Shown here: piece after piece, positions 1 to 8,079 of the stretch
Layout: each line of letters opens with the position of its first letter
Numbering within the stretch: the stretch's first letter is position 1
Assembly: GCA_965220955.1 (NCBI GenBank)
Contig: CBDCRK010000040.1
Coordinates: forward strand, 1-39,366
Reading direction: 5' to 3'
DNA: 39,366 nucleotides
DNA from: CBDCRK01 sp965220955
GTDB taxonomy: Bacteria; Desulfobacterota; Binatia; Bin18; CBDCRK01
The notes under the pieces: model-generated
Told to the model about the DNA's origin: nothing
What the model saw: only the letters and a program-made list of their open reading frames with translations
Databases searched by the model: none
Made by a program: the position numbers and the translations under genes

Positions 1-59
1 AGACGGCCCGCGTGTGGAGTTGACGGCGCTTGCAAGAGTACAGATTCTGGTGCGATTTG

Positions 60-1580
60 TTACAGGGCTATGGTAGGAAGTCGCTCGCGCCAGGGTCGCG
101 CCTTTTCCAGTTGCCCGGCTAGCCGGTAGAGGGTGGCTTCATCCGCGTAGCGGCCAGCAAACTGTACTCCTACCGGAAGCCCCTGGGCATTCCAATAGAG
201 CGGGATCGACATGGCCGGCAACCCGGTCACATTATGCAACCAAGTGAAGGGAATAAAATCGAAGGTGCGCTGCGAAAGCTCTTCAAATGATAGGTTCACC
301 GTGTCGAAGTAGCCGAGCTTTGGCGGTGGCGCCCCCAGGGTCGGAGTCAGAATGACATCATACTTGGTAAGGAAACCTGCTACTGTTCGTGTGACCATGT
401 TGAAGATTGCCTTGGTGCTGGCGAAGTTAGCTGCCGACGTTTCCCGGCCAGCCTGTGCCGCAGCCCAGGTCCAGGGTTCAACCATGTCAGCCGTGACCTT
501 CTTGCCGGTGAGTTGGCTGATCCCATCAAGCATTGCCGCCGTATGGGCTGAAACAACTAGCACGAACGCTTGCCAAAGGAGTTCATAGTCGATCTTAGGT
601 GCTGCTTCCTCAACCGTATGCCCCAGACTTTCACACAGTTGGGCAACGTCTTTCACCGCGGCAACACAATCGGGGTGGGGCCCAGCCGCAGCTCCCTTGG
701 TGAAAAACGCTATTCGTAGCTTTCCAGGATTGGCTTCAACCTCTTCTACAAAAGGTCGTGCTGGCGCAGGAATGCCATAGGGCGCTCCCACTTCTGGAGC
801 CGATGTGGCGTTCAGCAGCGCTGCGCTGTCGCGTACTGAAATAGACAGGGCGTGGTCAATGGCAAAACCTTCCCAAACCTCGCCCGATTCCGGCCCGGTC
901 GGCATACGGCCGCGGGAAGGCTTCATGCCGAATACGCCGCAACAGGAGCTGGGGATACGAATCGAACCGCCGCCATCGTTGCCATGCGCAATGGGCGCTA
1001 TCCGAGCGGCAACTGCTGCGGCCGATCCACCACTTGACCCTCCGGTCGACCGCTCCGTGTCCCACGGATTGCGTGCGGGGCCAAGCAACACGGACTCGGT
1101 GGAAACATTGAGGCCGAACTCGGGCGTGTTTGTTCTCCCGAACGTGATCAAGCCGACCCTTTTATAACGCTTGACCAGCTCGTTGTCATGGTTGGGCACA
1201 TATTCGGCAAAGATCTTGGATCCAAAGGTGGTCCGCACGCCAGCATAAGTCCCGCCAAGATCCTTTAGGAGAAAAGGCACGCCCATAAAGAGACTGTCCG
1301 GAAGACCGCTAGAAATGGTCTTGCGAGCTTCGTCATACATCTTTGTTACAACAGCATTGAGCTTGGGATTAATTGCCTCGATCCGGGTAACCGCTGCCTC
1401 GAGCAGTTCCTCGGGCTTGACTTCCTTACGGCGCACCAGGCCTGCAAGTCCGAGTCCGTCGTATTGCAGATACTCGGCAAAGCCACTGGCATGGGCTATG
1501 CGGAGGGCACCGCTAAAACCAACCGTCATGCTGGTCACCAGGGCTGACGCTGCAGATGCCAGGAACTGCCGGCGTGACAT
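60..1580 (-). CDS. Tat-exported amidase (amidase signature family)
   Basis: Amidase-signature hydrolase that should cleave a carboxamide; the substrate cannot be read from sequence. I chose the ATG at 1580 because the protein then opens with MSRRQFLASA, a twin-arginine signal followed by a hydrophobic stretch ending near AHA, so export by Tat is expected. An upstream ATG at 1664 is in frame but would bury the Tat motif. The Ser-cisSer-Lys triad is present (numbered from 1580): K106 in FLLKDLG, S182 in GGSSGGS and S206 in GGGSIR. The length of about 506 residues is normal. It resembles GatA-type proteins but there is no gatB or gatC nearby and GatA is not exported, so a stand-alone periplasmic amidase is more likely. 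The gene stands alone. Confidence 0.9.
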   Translation of the reverse strand: MSRRQFLASAASALVTSMTVGFSGALRIAHASGFAEYLQYDGLGLAGLVRRKEVKPEELLEAAVTRIEAINPKLNAVVTKMYDEARKTISSGLPDSLFMGVPFLLKDLGGTYAGVRTTFGSKIFAEYVPNHDNELVKRYKRVGLITFGRTNTPEFGLNVSTESVLLGPARNPWDTERSTGGSSGGSAAAVAARIAPIAHGNDGGGSIRIPSSCCGVFGMKPSRGRMPTGPESGEVWEGFAIDHALSISVRDSAALLNATSAPEVGAPYGIPAPARPFVEEVEANPGKLRIAFFTKGAAAGPHPDCVAAVKDVAQLCESLGHTVEEAAPKIDYELLWQAFVLVVSAHTAAMLDGISQLTGKKVTADMVEPWTWAAAQAGRETSAANFASTKAIFNMVTRTVAGFLTKYDVILTPTLGAPPPKLGYFDTVNLSFEELSQRTFDFIPFTWLHNVTGLPAMSIPLYWNAQGLPVGVQFAGRYADEATLYRLAGQLEKARPWRERLPTIAL

Positions 1581-1806
1581 GCCGTTTATCCCTTCGCTGC
1601 CATAACCCTGTCTGCTCGTTTCATTTGTTTGCCACATTCCTTGGCCCCTTACTAAATCAGTCATTCATGAAGTAGTACTTCGCCACCACGGATGAAAATA
1701 GGCTCTGTCTAAATCGGCTGCTAGGCCAAAATCCGGACCAGCAATGGACCAGAAGTATTGGATTTCCTAACGCTTGGGTACGTTGGTAAGGACCTCCTCC
1801 ATCTCT

Positions 1807-2706
1807 CTATCTTCCTAAAAGGTGCCGTAGTGCCCCGGCAAGCTCGGGGTAGTGAAACGTATAGCCGGCAGCCAGCAATTGCTTGGGATCCACGCGGGTG
1901 CTGGCCAGCAGCAGTGCATCTGCCATTTCGCCAAAGGCAAGACGAGCAGCAAAACCCGGCATAGGAAGTAGAGTTGGGCGTGCCAGAACCGATCCCAGGA
2001 CCTTAGTAAATTCACGGTTTGTAACTGCCTGGGGGGCCACAACGTTGACTGGTCCCTGTAAGGCTTCCGTCATAAGAGCATGGTGAATGGCCCCCACAAC
2101 GTCATCCCGGGCAATCCAGCTCCAGTATTGTTGCCCACTCCCTACTATTCCGCCAGCACCCAGACGAAAGGGCAAGAGCATCTTGGCCAGGGCTCCACCT
2201 GCCGGGCTAAGCACCACCCCAATGCGTAGGTGAACTACGTGAATGCCCTTCTGGGCTGCTGGTTCGGTTGCCGCTTCCCATTCACAACACACCTCAGCCA
2301 GAAATCCTGAACCTGGGGGGCTTTCTTCCTGGAGGATCTCTTCGCCGCGATCTCCATAGTAGCCAATGGCTGAGGCACACAACAAGACCTTAGGAGTCTG
2401 GGTCAGACGGGCCAGGGATTCACAGAGGAGGCGGGTGCCCTGGACCCGGCTATTGCGGATTCTGGCCTTTTGTGCGGTAGTCCACCTGCCCGCGGCAATG
2501 TTCTCCCCGGCTAGGTGCACCACCGCATCTAGCCCCTCCAGGCTGGCGGTATCTATACTTCCCGCCTCAGGGTCCCAGTACACCTTGGTGTCCCTAGGCT
2601 TGGGCGTTGAGCGAACAAGACAAACAACTCTATGTCCACCGGTGGTGAGAAAGGGAACCAGCGCCGAACCTATAAGCCCGGTCGACCCGGTTACCAGGAT
2701 CTTCAT
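1807..2706 (-). CDS. TIGR01777/SDR39U1-type NAD(P)-dependent epimerase (YfcH-like)
   Basis: Short-chain dehydrogenase of the extended, epimerase-like type. The N-terminus carries the Rossmann motif GSTGLIG (residues 7-13). The middle has the family hallmark SAIGYYGDRGEE, including the active-site YxxxK region expected for this group only in altered form. The C-terminal 50 or so residues match the short C-terminal domain of the family (ending in ELAGALRHLLGR). The length of 299 residues is typical. The physiological substrate of this family is unknown; homologues are linked loosely to division or cofactor metabolism. It is cytoplasmic and diverges from the downstream TudS-YbgA gene across an AT-rich gap. 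Confidence 0.88.
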   Translation of the reverse strand: MKILVTGSTGLIGSALVPFLTTGGHRVVCLVRSTPKPRDTKVYWDPEAGSIDTASLEGLDAVVHLAGENIAAGRWTTAQKARIRNSRVQGTRLLCESLARLTQTPKVLLCASAIGYYGDRGEEILQEESPPGSGFLAEVCCEWEAATEPAAQKGIHVVHLRIGVVLSPAGGALAKMLLPFRLGAGGIVGSGQQYWSWIARDDVVGAIHHALMTEALQGPVNVVAPQAVTNREFTKVLGSVLARPTLLPMPGFAARLAFGEMADALLLASTRVDPKQLLAAGYTFHYPELAGALRHLLGR

Positions 2707-2819
2707 TGGTACAACTCCTTTTTGCTGGCTAAGCGAAACTCTTCTTCTGCAGGGGCTTCAATCCGTGTACGAAGAGAAAAGGTTTTTGTTTTCATAACTG
2801 TGCTTGCTTAATGGTTAGC

Positions 2820-2890
2820 AATTCACTAAGATGTTGTCAATAATTTGTATAATTAAATAATAAACTAAATATCAACAAAATAATTAAACA
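2820..2890. promoter_or_regulatory. AT-rich divergent promoter region
   Basis: The spacer between the SDR39U1 gene (minus) and the TudS-YbgA gene (plus) becomes very AT-rich here compared with its surroundings. A perfect TATAAT lies at 2848-2853 and a TTGTCA at 2834-2839, but their spacing (8 bases) does not fit a sigma-70 pair, so I cannot assign a definite promoter. Confidence 0.3.
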
Positions 2891-2957
2891 CTTGGGTTTA
2901 TCTGGGAAATTGCCTGGTGGACCGAAAAAGAAGCGGAAAAGAAAGGATAGATCGGTG

Positions 2958-3944
2958 ATGCCCACCTCTCCTTTTCCTCCGTGGGCAGCCCTACCTCCAC
3001 ATATCCGTCTGGGCGTTAGCGCCTGTTTGCTGGGACAGGAGGTGCGTTTTGATGGCGGTCATAAAAGAGATGAGTTGCTGTTGCATACCTTAGGACACCA
3101 TGTGGAATGGGTGCCAGTATGTCCCGAGGTCGAGGTTGGTCTTGGGGTGCCGCGTGAGACCTTGTATCTGATAGGGAAGGCAGAAAATCCTCGTTTAGTT
3201 GTAACAAAATCAGGCCAGGACCACACCCAGGTTATGCAATCCTGGGCTCACCAGCGCCTGGAGCAGTTAGCTAGCCTTAACCTACATGGTTATATCCTGA
3301 AGAAGAGTTCTCCTAGCTGTGGTCTATTCCGGGTCAAGGTCTACGATGGTCACAAGGTCCCGGCCCGCAGTGGTCAAGGCATCTTTGCCCGAGAGTTAGT
3401 GACGCGCCTGCCGCTGCTGCCTGTTGAAGAGGAGGGCCGGCTGCATGATCCGCGACTGCGAGAGAATTTTATTGAGCGTATCTTTGCCTATCACAATTGG
3501 ACCCGCCTTGTGCAAGTAAGTGCCACCCCACGAGATCTGGTGGCTTTTCATACGGCTCACAAATTAACCTTGATGGCTCATAGCCCGCGTGCCCAGACCG
3601 AACTAGGCGGTTTGGTTGCACAAGCCGGCCACCGTCGCATTAACAGCGTGCTCGAGGAATACGGCCGGAGGTTCATGCAGGCGCTGAGTGCGCTGGCTAC
3701 CAACCGCAAGCACGCCACCGTCCTCTTCCATCTCATGGGCTTTCTCAAGAAGCATCTGGACCGTGACGATAAAGCCGAGGTTGTAGGGGTGATCGAAGAC
3801 TATTGTCAGGGCCTGGTACCCCTCATTGTGCCGATTACACTTCTGCGGCATCGTCTGCGCCGCTATCCGGTGCCTGACTGGATACACGAACAGGCTTATC
3901 TCAACCCCTACCCCAAGGAGATCTTATTACGCAACCATGTGTAA
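2958..3944 (+). CDS. TudS (DUF523)-YbgA (DUF1722) fusion protein
   Basis: Two-domain cytoplasmic protein. The N-terminal part (about residues 15-150) is DUF523, the TudS family: iron-sulfur desulfidases acting on thiouracil-type bases. The three expected cluster cysteines are visible: C23 in SACLLG, C55 in VCPEV and C121 in SPSCG. The rest (about 170-328) is DUF1722/YbgA, with the FLKKHL and LRRYP segments typical of that domain. The fusion is a common architecture. The frame is open back to a TTG at 2892, but the ATG at 2958 follows GAAAGGA at a good distance and removes a lysine/arginine-rich run that is not part of the domain. The gene stands alone and converges on the carboxylase. Confidence 0.85.
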   Translation: MPTSPFPPWAALPPHIRLGVSACLLGQEVRFDGGHKRDELLLHTLGHHVEWVPVCPEVEVGLGVPRETLYLIGKAENPRLVVTKSGQDHTQVMQSWAHQRLEQLASLNLHGYILKKSSPSCGLFRVKVYDGHKVPARSGQGIFARELVTRLPLLPVEEEGRLHDPRLRENFIERIFAYHNWTRLVQVSATPRDLVAFHTAHKLTLMAHSPRAQTELGGLVAQAGHRRINSVLEEYGRRFMQALSALATNRKHATVLFHLMGFLKKHLDRDDKAEVVGVIEDYCQGLVPLIVPITLLRHRLRRYPVPDWIHEQAYLNPYPKEILLRNHV

Positions 3945-3995
3945 ACAGAGAGGTCCGCTGACGAAGAACATAGCATTTGGTTTGTTCGATCACCA

Positions 3996-5552
3996 TTAAG
4001 GGCGGATGGTGTAAGCACGAGGACCGCAGTGGTCTTTTAGTTGGGGTTGGATCCAGTCGATCCAGTCACAGAGAACAGGACGGGTGTGTCGCGGGTCAAT
4101 AAGGTCATGAACACCAAAGCTTTCGGCGCGGGCATACGGTGAGCGCTGGCTGGCAAGCTGCTCTTCGAGCTCACGGCGCCGGGCCTCTGGATTGGGCGCT
4201 GCCTCAATCTCGCGGCGATAGGCAACGGCAACACCGCCTTCCAGGGGAAGGGCTCCGCTTTCAGCTGAGGGCCAAGCAAAGACCGTTCCTCCGGGACCAA
4301 AGTGAGCGGCTCCGGCCACACCATAGACCTTGCGCACAATCACCGAAACCCACGGAACACTCGACTGCATGATGGCAAAGAGCGTTGTGGTGCCGTAGCG
4401 AATGGTGGCTGCTTTCTCAGCCTCGGGGCCAATCATGAAACCTGGTTCGTCAACCAGGCTCACAATGGGCAGGTGAAAGGTATCGCAGAGGTCAACCAGT
4501 CGCTTCACTTTCTGTGCGCCTTCTGCGGTCATGGCGCCTGCGTAGAAGTTGGGGTCATTGGCCATGACCCCCACCGGTTGGCCGTTGAGACGGGCAAGGC
4601 CAATAATCTGTGTACGCCCATAGAGTGGTGCCAGCTCAAAAAATGAGTCCCGGTCGATAATGTGGTCGATGATCCGGCGCATCTTATAAGCCTTGCGGCG
4701 ATCGTGTGGCACAGTCTCAATAAGTTCCGGTTCCTGCCGGTTGCGATCGTCACCACACGGCAGGACGGGCGCCGCTTCCCAAACGTTGGTGGGCAGATAG
4801 CTCAGGAAGTGCCGAATCTGGGCAAAGGCTCCCGACTCATCATCGGCCACATTATCAACCACCCCGCTGCGCAGGTGAACCTGTGGACCTCCGAGTTCCT
4901 CTTTGCTGGGAGAACGTCCAAAGGCGCGCGCGACCAGCGCCGGACCAGCAATGAGTACCTGCGAGGTTTCGCGGGTCATGATCGAGAAGTGTGAGGCTAC
5001 CAAACGGGCAGCGGGTAAACCTGCCACTGCCCCCACAGCCGCAGATACGACCGGGACCAAGCCCATAGCCTTCATAATGGACATAAAGCGCGGCGATGCA
5101 TTCAGGGCTTCGCCGCCGTCACCCCCTGAGGTTTTACCGCCACGGGGTACACTCCCTCCACCGCCTTCGAGGAAGCGCACCAGGGGGAGCCGATATCGAC
5201 ACGCCAGTTCCTCAGCGAACACGCTCTTACGCAAGCCGGAGGATGAGGGTGAGCCACCACGCTGGGTAAAGTCCTCTCCACCGACAATGCACGGGCGGCC
5301 ATCGACCTTCGCAAAGCCGAGTACATAGTTCGCTGGTGTGAACGAGAGTAGCTCGCCGTGTTCGTTGGTTTCCGAGTGGCCTGCGATCGGTCCTTGTTCG
5401 CGGAACGAACCACTGTCGACAAGTCCGGCGATTCTCTCCCGGATAGTCAGACGACCCTTGGCGTGCTGTTGCTCGACCGCCTCACGGCCACCCTGTTCAA
5501 GCGCGAACCTTTTGCGCTGCTCAATACCGTGGACTTCCTGCTTCCAGTTCAT
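3996..5552 (-). CDS. Acyl-CoA carboxylase, carboxyltransferase (beta) subunit
   Basis: Biotin-dependent carboxyltransferase of the propionyl/acetyl/methylcrotonyl-CoA carboxylase beta type. It moves a carboxyl group from biotin to an acyl-CoA. Both halves of the crotonase-like fold are visible: GKTSGGDGGEAL with the GGGGS segment in the N-half, and VDEPGFMIG plus the Gly-rich FGPGGTVFAWPSAE stretch in the C-half. Starting at the ATG at 5552 (MNWKQEV) gives 518 residues, normal for the family; the 20 extra residues further upstream look non-coding. No biotin carboxylase or BCCP gene is in view, so the partner is encoded elsewhere. The B12-binding regulator lies about 100 bases upstream on the same strand, which would fit propionyl/methylmalonyl-CoA metabolism. 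Acyl chain preference is not determined. Confidence 0.88.
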   Translation of the reverse strand: MNWKQEVHGIEQRKRFALEQGGREAVEQQHAKGRLTIRERIAGLVDSGSFREQGPIAGHSETNEHGELLSFTPANYVLGFAKVDGRPCIVGGEDFTQRGGSPSSSGLRKSVFAEELACRYRLPLVRFLEGGGGSVPRGGKTSGGDGGEALNASPRFMSIMKAMGLVPVVSAAVGAVAGLPAARLVASHFSIMTRETSQVLIAGPALVARAFGRSPSKEELGGPQVHLRSGVVDNVADDESGAFAQIRHFLSYLPTNVWEAAPVLPCGDDRNRQEPELIETVPHDRRKAYKMRRIIDHIIDRDSFFELAPLYGRTQIIGLARLNGQPVGVMANDPNFYAGAMTAEGAQKVKRLVDLCDTFHLPIVSLVDEPGFMIGPEAEKAATIRYGTTTLFAIMQSSVPWVSVIVRKVYGVAGAAHFGPGGTVFAWPSAESGALPLEGGVAVAYRREIEAAPNPEARRRELEEQLASQRSPYARAESFGVHDLIDPRHTRPVLCDWIDWIQPQLKDHCGPRAYTIRP

Positions 5553-5653
5553 AACATCACTATTAACAGCCGGGTTTGCATAGCCACAGAACAATAAATA
5601 ATGGAGTTTCACAAGGCAAGGACCGGCTCTGCTGATGTGGGGTTGCCCGTGGG

Positions 5654-6589
5654 TTATAACTCAGACCTCAGAGACTCGAGTTTAACACGAAGACTCGGCA
5701 TACTGTTGAGCATTTCCGCTCCAATTTCACCTAATACATCCCTATAACTCCCCGCAGCTCGGCCCCCGACCAGCAAAATCACTTCCTTGGCTAAACAGCG
5801 GCGTAGCTTGCTAAGTTCATCCCTTAGGCGAGGGTCATTGGCCGGGTAAACAATACTCAAGGCTACTGCCTTTGCTTCATTCTGCTGAGCTGCTCCTGCG
5901 ATTTCTTCCGCAGGTAGATTGGGTCCAAGATAGGTAATGCGCCAGCCCTCAGACGCTGCTATGGCGGCTACCATGAGAGCACCCAGTTCGTGTACCTGAC
6001 CGGCTGGGGTTGTCACAATCAAGCTGGATGCTGATGCTGGAATATCGAAGCCTCCTCTCATATTCCCCAAGTAGGTTCGCACAACTGCAGACACTAGATG
6101 CTCATGCGCCACTCTCAAGGATCCTTGACGCCAGAGATCACCAATCGTCTGTAAGACTGGCACAATTATCTGCTCCACCAAAACGGGCTGGCTAAAAGCA
6201 ACCGCAGCCTGCATGAGGGCGGCTTCAAAGGCTTGTGCATCAAGCCGCTCCACTGCAGCCATACATGCGTTGAGGTGGGACTGGGCAGGGGATTCATCTG
6301 GAGTTGGACGTAGGCTTGGCAGTGGCCGGGACAAAACTGCTTCGTCCATCAGGGCTAACAGGGTCTCTTTGGCGAGTTGCGCTATCTGTCCAATACTATA
6401 TCCTGCAAGGGTTGCCCAGCGTAGCAGCAAAAGCCGCTCAATGTCAGCCTTAGAGTAGAGACGGCGATTGGTTGGGGTGCGCATTGGCAATACGGCCTGA
6501 TATCGCTTTTCCCAAACTCGGATCACATGAGGGGTCAACCCTGTTCTGCGAACCACAATTTTAATAGGATACCTCTGTTCTGTTTGCAT
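5654..6589 (-). CDS. MerR-family regulator with cobalamin-binding domain (CarH/LitR-like)
   Basis: Transcription factor with an N-terminal MerR winged helix (residues about 7-75: VVRRTGLTPHVIRVWEKRY, then the NRRLYS wing) and a C-terminal B12-binding region. The CarH-type adenosylcobalamin motif W-x9-E-H is intact (W153, E163, H164). The expected lower axial ligand is H200 in GQVHELG, followed by YLGPNLP of the Rossmann-like cobalamin fold. In characterised CarH the residue after W is a histidine that caps cobalt after light exposure; here it is R154. The protein is therefore predicted to bind cobalamin, while light sensing by the known route is doubtful. Length is 311 residues. It lies upstream of the carboxylase on the same strand and diverges from the cysteine synthase gene. 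No clear Shine-Dalgarno sequence precedes the ATG. Confidence 0.88.
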   Translation of the reverse strand: MQTEQRYPIKIVVRRTGLTPHVIRVWEKRYQAVLPMRTPTNRRLYSKADIERLLLLRWATLAGYSIGQIAQLAKETLLALMDEAVLSRPLPSLRPTPDESPAQSHLNACMAAVERLDAQAFEAALMQAAVAFSQPVLVEQIIVPVLQTIGDLWRQGSLRVAHEHLVSAVVRTYLGNMRGGFDIPASASSLIVTTPAGQVHELGALMVAAIAASEGWRITYLGPNLPAEEIAGAAQQNEAKAVALSIVYPANDPRLRDELSKLRRCLAKEVILLVGGRAAGSYRDVLGEIGAEMLNSMPSLRVKLESLRSEL

Positions 6590-6595
6590 TATTAG

Positions 6596-6624
6596 AGGAT
6601 AGAAATTTGTTAATTTTTTATCAA
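6596..6624 (-). promoter_or_regulatory. Candidate sigma-70 promoter for the MerR/B12 regulator
   Basis: On the minus strand TTGATA (6624-6619) is followed after exactly 17 bases by TATCCT (6601-6596). The start codon is at 6589, so initiation from here would give an almost leaderless message, in keeping with the missing ribosome binding site. The -10 box matches only 4 of 6, so this is a candidate. Confidence 0.4.
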
Positions 6625-6643
6625 CTTTTTCTGCAGAAGATTG

Positions 6644-6676
6644 AACAAATATATAACAAATTAGAAATAAAATAAG
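6644..6676 (+). promoter_or_regulatory. Three 11-bp-phased repeats, candidate operator of the B12 regulator
   Basis: AACAAAT begins at 6644 and again at 6655, and the related AATAAAA begins at 6666, so the copies sit exactly 11 bp apart. CarH is known to occupy head-to-tail 11-bp repeats. A reverse copy, TAACAAATT on the minus strand at 6612-6604, lies inside the spacer of the candidate promoter and pairs with 6654-6662. The DNA is AT-rich, so chance is a real alternative. Confidence 0.35.
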
Positions 6677-6981
6677 GTAGAAGCAAGAAAAATTTCTGCT
6701 TTATCCATAAGATGACTTCTGTTTCTATAGATAGCGTCTGTTTATGGTAGGGAATATCGGTGCCTGAAGTCGGTATCATACTGCCTACCAAAGGGGGTGG
6801 CCAGCGGCTGCTACGCGTGATATTGAGAGAACACATCCTAATGCCCAGTTAATAAGCCGAAGCTGATATCTGCTTTGACATTTATGCTGACAACGCGGCC
6901 ACACTACCCAGCCCTGCCTGTTTCCAGAGGGACAAGGTGGGCGAGGCCAGTTGTTGAGTTATAGTCATTAGTGGAGGAGTT

Positions 6982-7911
6982 ATGCCTCATCCCCAGGCTG
7001 TCCAGGAATTGATCCGCCACTACCCTCTCTTATGTCTGATCGGTAATACCCCCTTGGTACCAGTTGAGTTGTTTCGCCGTGAGCTGCCGGACATTGATCT
7101 GATGGTAAAATGTGAGTTCTTGAATCCTGGTGGTTCGGTTAAGGACAGATCAGTCCTGCGTATACTGGCTGAGGCAGTGGTTAGCGGCATCCTGACCCCA
7201 GATAAGACAATTCTTGACTCCTCTTCTGGCAACGCCGGTATTGCTTATGCCCTGATTGGGGCAATTCTTAATCGTCGGGTCGAGCTAGTAGTGCCTGCCA
7301 ATTCTAGCGAGGAGCGTAGAAAGCGCATCCGTGCCCACGGTGCTAATTTAATCTTGACCGATCCGGTGGCAGGCTATGATGAGGCGTTGCGTGAGGTAGA
7401 TCGTCGCCATAAGGCAGCCCCAGATCAATATTTCTTTGCTGACCAGTACAGTAACAATGCTAACTGGTGGGCCCATCATGACACCACTGCTGAGGAGATT
7501 TTGGCCCAGACCGGTGGGGATATCGACTGGTTTGTGGCTGGTGTTGGTACCGGCGGTACTATTACCGGTGTGGCGCGGCGCTTAAAAGCCCATAACCCGA
7601 AGATCCGGGTTGCCTGTGTGATGCCCGAAGAGTTTCCCGGCATCGAAGGGCTCAAGCCTTTAGGGCCAGAGCATATTATGCCGGAAATATTTGACCAGGA
7701 GCTGGTGGACGAGTGGGTACCGGTGCGGGTTGAAGATGCTTATGAAATGTGCCCTCGTGTGGCCAAGCTAGGATTCTTTGTCGGGCAGTCCTCAGGGGCA
7801 TATTTATATGGCGCCTGGCAAATGGCACGCAAGATGCGCCATGGTCGGATCGTCACTCTGTTCCCTGACATTGGGGAGCGCTACATTAGCACTAGCCTAT
7901 GGGACGAATAG
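6982..7911 (+). CDS. PLP-dependent cysteine synthase (CysK/CysM family)
   Basis: Fold-type II PLP enzyme that makes cysteine (or a related beta-replacement product) from an activated serine and a sulfur donor. The Schiff-base lysine is K54 in GGSVKDR. The substrate-binding loop SSSGNAG (residues 80-86) and the phosphate-binding loop GTGGTITG are both present. Length of 309 residues is typical of CysM-like enzymes. GGAGG sits just upstream of the ATG. The CysK/CysM choice cannot be made with confidence; there is no cysE or sulfur-carrier gene beside it. It is transcribed away from the B12 regulator, so shared control is possible. Confidence 0.9.
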   Translation: MPHPQAVQELIRHYPLLCLIGNTPLVPVELFRRELPDIDLMVKCEFLNPGGSVKDRSVLRILAEAVVSGILTPDKTILDSSSGNAGIAYALIGAILNRRVELVVPANSSEERRKRIRAHGANLILTDPVAGYDEALREVDRRHKAAPDQYFFADQYSNNANWWAHHDTTAEEILAQTGGDIDWFVAGVGTGGTITGVARRLKAHNPKIRVACVMPEEFPGIEGLKPLGPEHIMPEIFDQELVDEWVPVRVEDAYEMCPRVAKLGFFVGQSSGAYLYGAWQMARKMRHGRIVTLFPDIGERYISTSLWDE

Positions 7912-8079
7912 CCGCCCGCTAGAATTCTCCTGTTGCCCCAACTCTGCTTCAAGCCAATGAATGAGGGAGGGTAGATGAGACGGGCAGGGTACTCTATGTC
8001 CTAAAAGTTGCTAACAAAGCGCGGAGTATGTCATCTGGAAAAAATTCCTGGACTTAGAATATGTTCATAAGGAGGTTCT

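Larger units (their letters stand above)
6590..6981. other. Divergent intergenic region, no gene seen
   Basis: This 392-base spacer separates the regulator (minus) from the cysteine synthase gene (plus). Its left half is AT-rich and carries the promoter and repeats listed separately. A 71-codon minus-strand frame inside it has no family resemblance. On the right a TTGACA occurs near 6875 without a good -10 partner, and a strong ribosome binding site (GGAGG) precedes the ATG at 6982. Confidence 0.5.

Noticed and set aside
2892..2957. Nuclear-localisation-like PKKKRK run at the N-terminus of the TudS-YbgA frame
   Set aside because: It lies upstream of the better-supported ATG at 2958 and is outside the domain; chance resemblance in probably untranslated sequence.
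6621..6836. 71-codon minus-strand frame in the regulator promoter region
   Set aside because: AT-driven composition, no ribosome binding site, and it covers the promoter and repeats.
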